5,315 bases of DNA from Deltaproteobacteria bacterium (GTDB lineage: Bacteria > Desulfobacterota > Binatia > UBA9968). Below are positions 4,711 through 5,315 of the stretch, in pieces. Both the position numbers and the translations under genes were made by a program. Within the stretch, counting starts at the first letter, position 1, and every line of letters begins with the position of its first letter. A model generated the notes under the pieces. That model was not told the origin of the DNA. It did no database searches and saw nothing but the letters and a program-made list of their open reading frames with translations. The stretch is from assembly GCA_016184235.1 (NCBI GenBank), contig JACPDC010000312.1:1-5315 (forward strand), read 5' to 3'.

Positions 4711-5315
4711 ATGACTATGCCGAGTTCAATTGAGCTTCTGAAAGAAAAGGGCCGCCGGCTGCGTATTCATTCGCTGCGAGCCACGACCGCGGCGGGTTCC
4801 GGCCATCCATCGTCCTGTTTATCCGCCGCGGATCTGGTATCCGTTATCTTCTTCGGCGAGATGCGCTACGACCCCCGCGACCCGGGCAACCCGGAGAACG
4901 ACCGCTTCATCCTGTCCAAGGGGCACGCGGCGCCGCTTCTTTACGCCGCCTACGCGGAGGCGGGGATCCTTGAAGAATCCCAACTGATCACGCTCCGGCG
5001 CCTTGACAGCGATCTGGAGGGGCACCCCACGCCCCGTCTCCCGTGGGTCGAGGTGGCCACCGGCTCCCTGGGCCAGGGCCTTTCGGCGGCGCTGGGGGCG
5101 GCGCTGGCGGCGCGGCTGGACAAGCTCGCCTACGATACCTACGTGCTGTTGGGCGACGGCGAGTGCGCGGAGGGCTCCGTGTGGGAAGCGGCGGCGCTGG
5201 CCAGCTACTACCGCGCGTCCAATCTCTATGCCGTCGTCGATGTGAACGGCCTCGGCCAGAGCCAGCATACCATGCAGCGGTTCGATGTCGAGAATTTTGC
5301 GGAAAAATTCCGCGC
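4711..5315 (+). CDS. tkt: Transketolase, thiamine-diphosphate domain (partial, runs off the window)
   Basis: Only the first 201 codons are present; the frame is open to the window end. Transketolase moves two-carbon ketol units between sugar phosphates in the non-oxidative pentose phosphate pathway or Calvin cycle. Visible motifs are TTAAGSGHPSSC (His32), DRFILSKGHAAPLLYA (His72), EGHP (103-106), VATGSLGQGLS (115-125), and the thiamine-diphosphate/Mg signature GDGECAEGSVWEA (148-160) ending in DVNGLGQS (Asn179). The spacing and wording (LRATTAAGSGHP, MRYDPRDPGNPENDRFILSKGHAAP, ATGSLGQGL) follow the shorter single-chain type best known from human TKT rather than the E. coli TktA type. Whether the C-terminal pyrimidine-binding and third domains are on the same chain lies outside the window. 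Start: ATG at 4711 or the in-frame ATG at 4717; neither has a good ribosome site. It is probably co-transcribed with the SDR, unless the repeat region supplies a promoter. Confidence 0.93.
   Translation, partial: MTMPSSIELLKEKGRRLRIHSLRATTAAGSGHPSSCLSAADLVSVIFFGEMRYDPRDPGNPENDRFILSKGHAAPLLYAAYAEAGILEESQLITLRRLDSDLEGHPTPRLPWVEVATGSLGQGLSAALGAALAARLDKLAYDTYVLLGDGECAEGSVWEAAALASYYRASNLYAVVDVNGLGQSQHTMQRFDVENFAEKFR

Noticed and set aside
1..5315. tRNA, rRNA, CRISPR, transposase or attachment sites
   Set aside because: No cloverleaf, ribosomal segment, spaced direct repeats, transposase motif or terminal inverted repeats were seen on either strand.

Overview
This looks like a chromosomal segment from a Gram-negative bacterium with GC-rich genes and AT-rich intergenic gaps. 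No phage, plasmid, transposon, CRISPR or RNA-gene signal is visible. Twitching-pilus retraction ATPases, a TsuA-type sulfur transporter and a vertebrate-like single-chain transketolase would suit lineages such as Nitrospirota, Methylomirabilota, Desulfobacterota or Acidobacteriota. The window carries no marker that decides the phylum, so this placement is only a guess.

Layout: the left 3.7 kb is read leftwards (minus strand) as two gene pairs. From 3741 down to 2516 lie tsuA (YeeE/YedE membrane protein) and tsuB (TusA-like sulfur carrier), 5 bp apart. From 2407 down to 108 lie pilT and pilU, 20 bp apart, preceded by their own sigma70-like promoter in the 108-bp gap after tsuB. The right 1.5 kb is read rightwards (plus strand): a short-chain dehydrogenase/reductase (3855-4637), then the first 201 codons of a transketolase that runs off the window (4711 onwards). 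The two directions diverge from a 113-bp AT-rich region (3742-3854).

Functionally there are three modules. TsuA/TsuB would import thiosulfate (or a related reduced sulfur species) and relay the sulfur through cysteines. PilT/PilU are paralogous hexameric ATPases that power type IV pilus retraction; the assembly ATPase and pilus structural genes are not here. The SDR and transketolase are carbon-metabolism enzymes of less certain connection.

No wholly new system is evident; all five genes fall into known families. The unexplained signals are non-coding: heptamer-built micro-repeats in two intergenic gaps (one forms a large fold-back just ahead of the transketolase start), a pair of hairpins plus a U-tract at the pilT/pilU junction, and dyads in the pilT promoter and in the divergent region.
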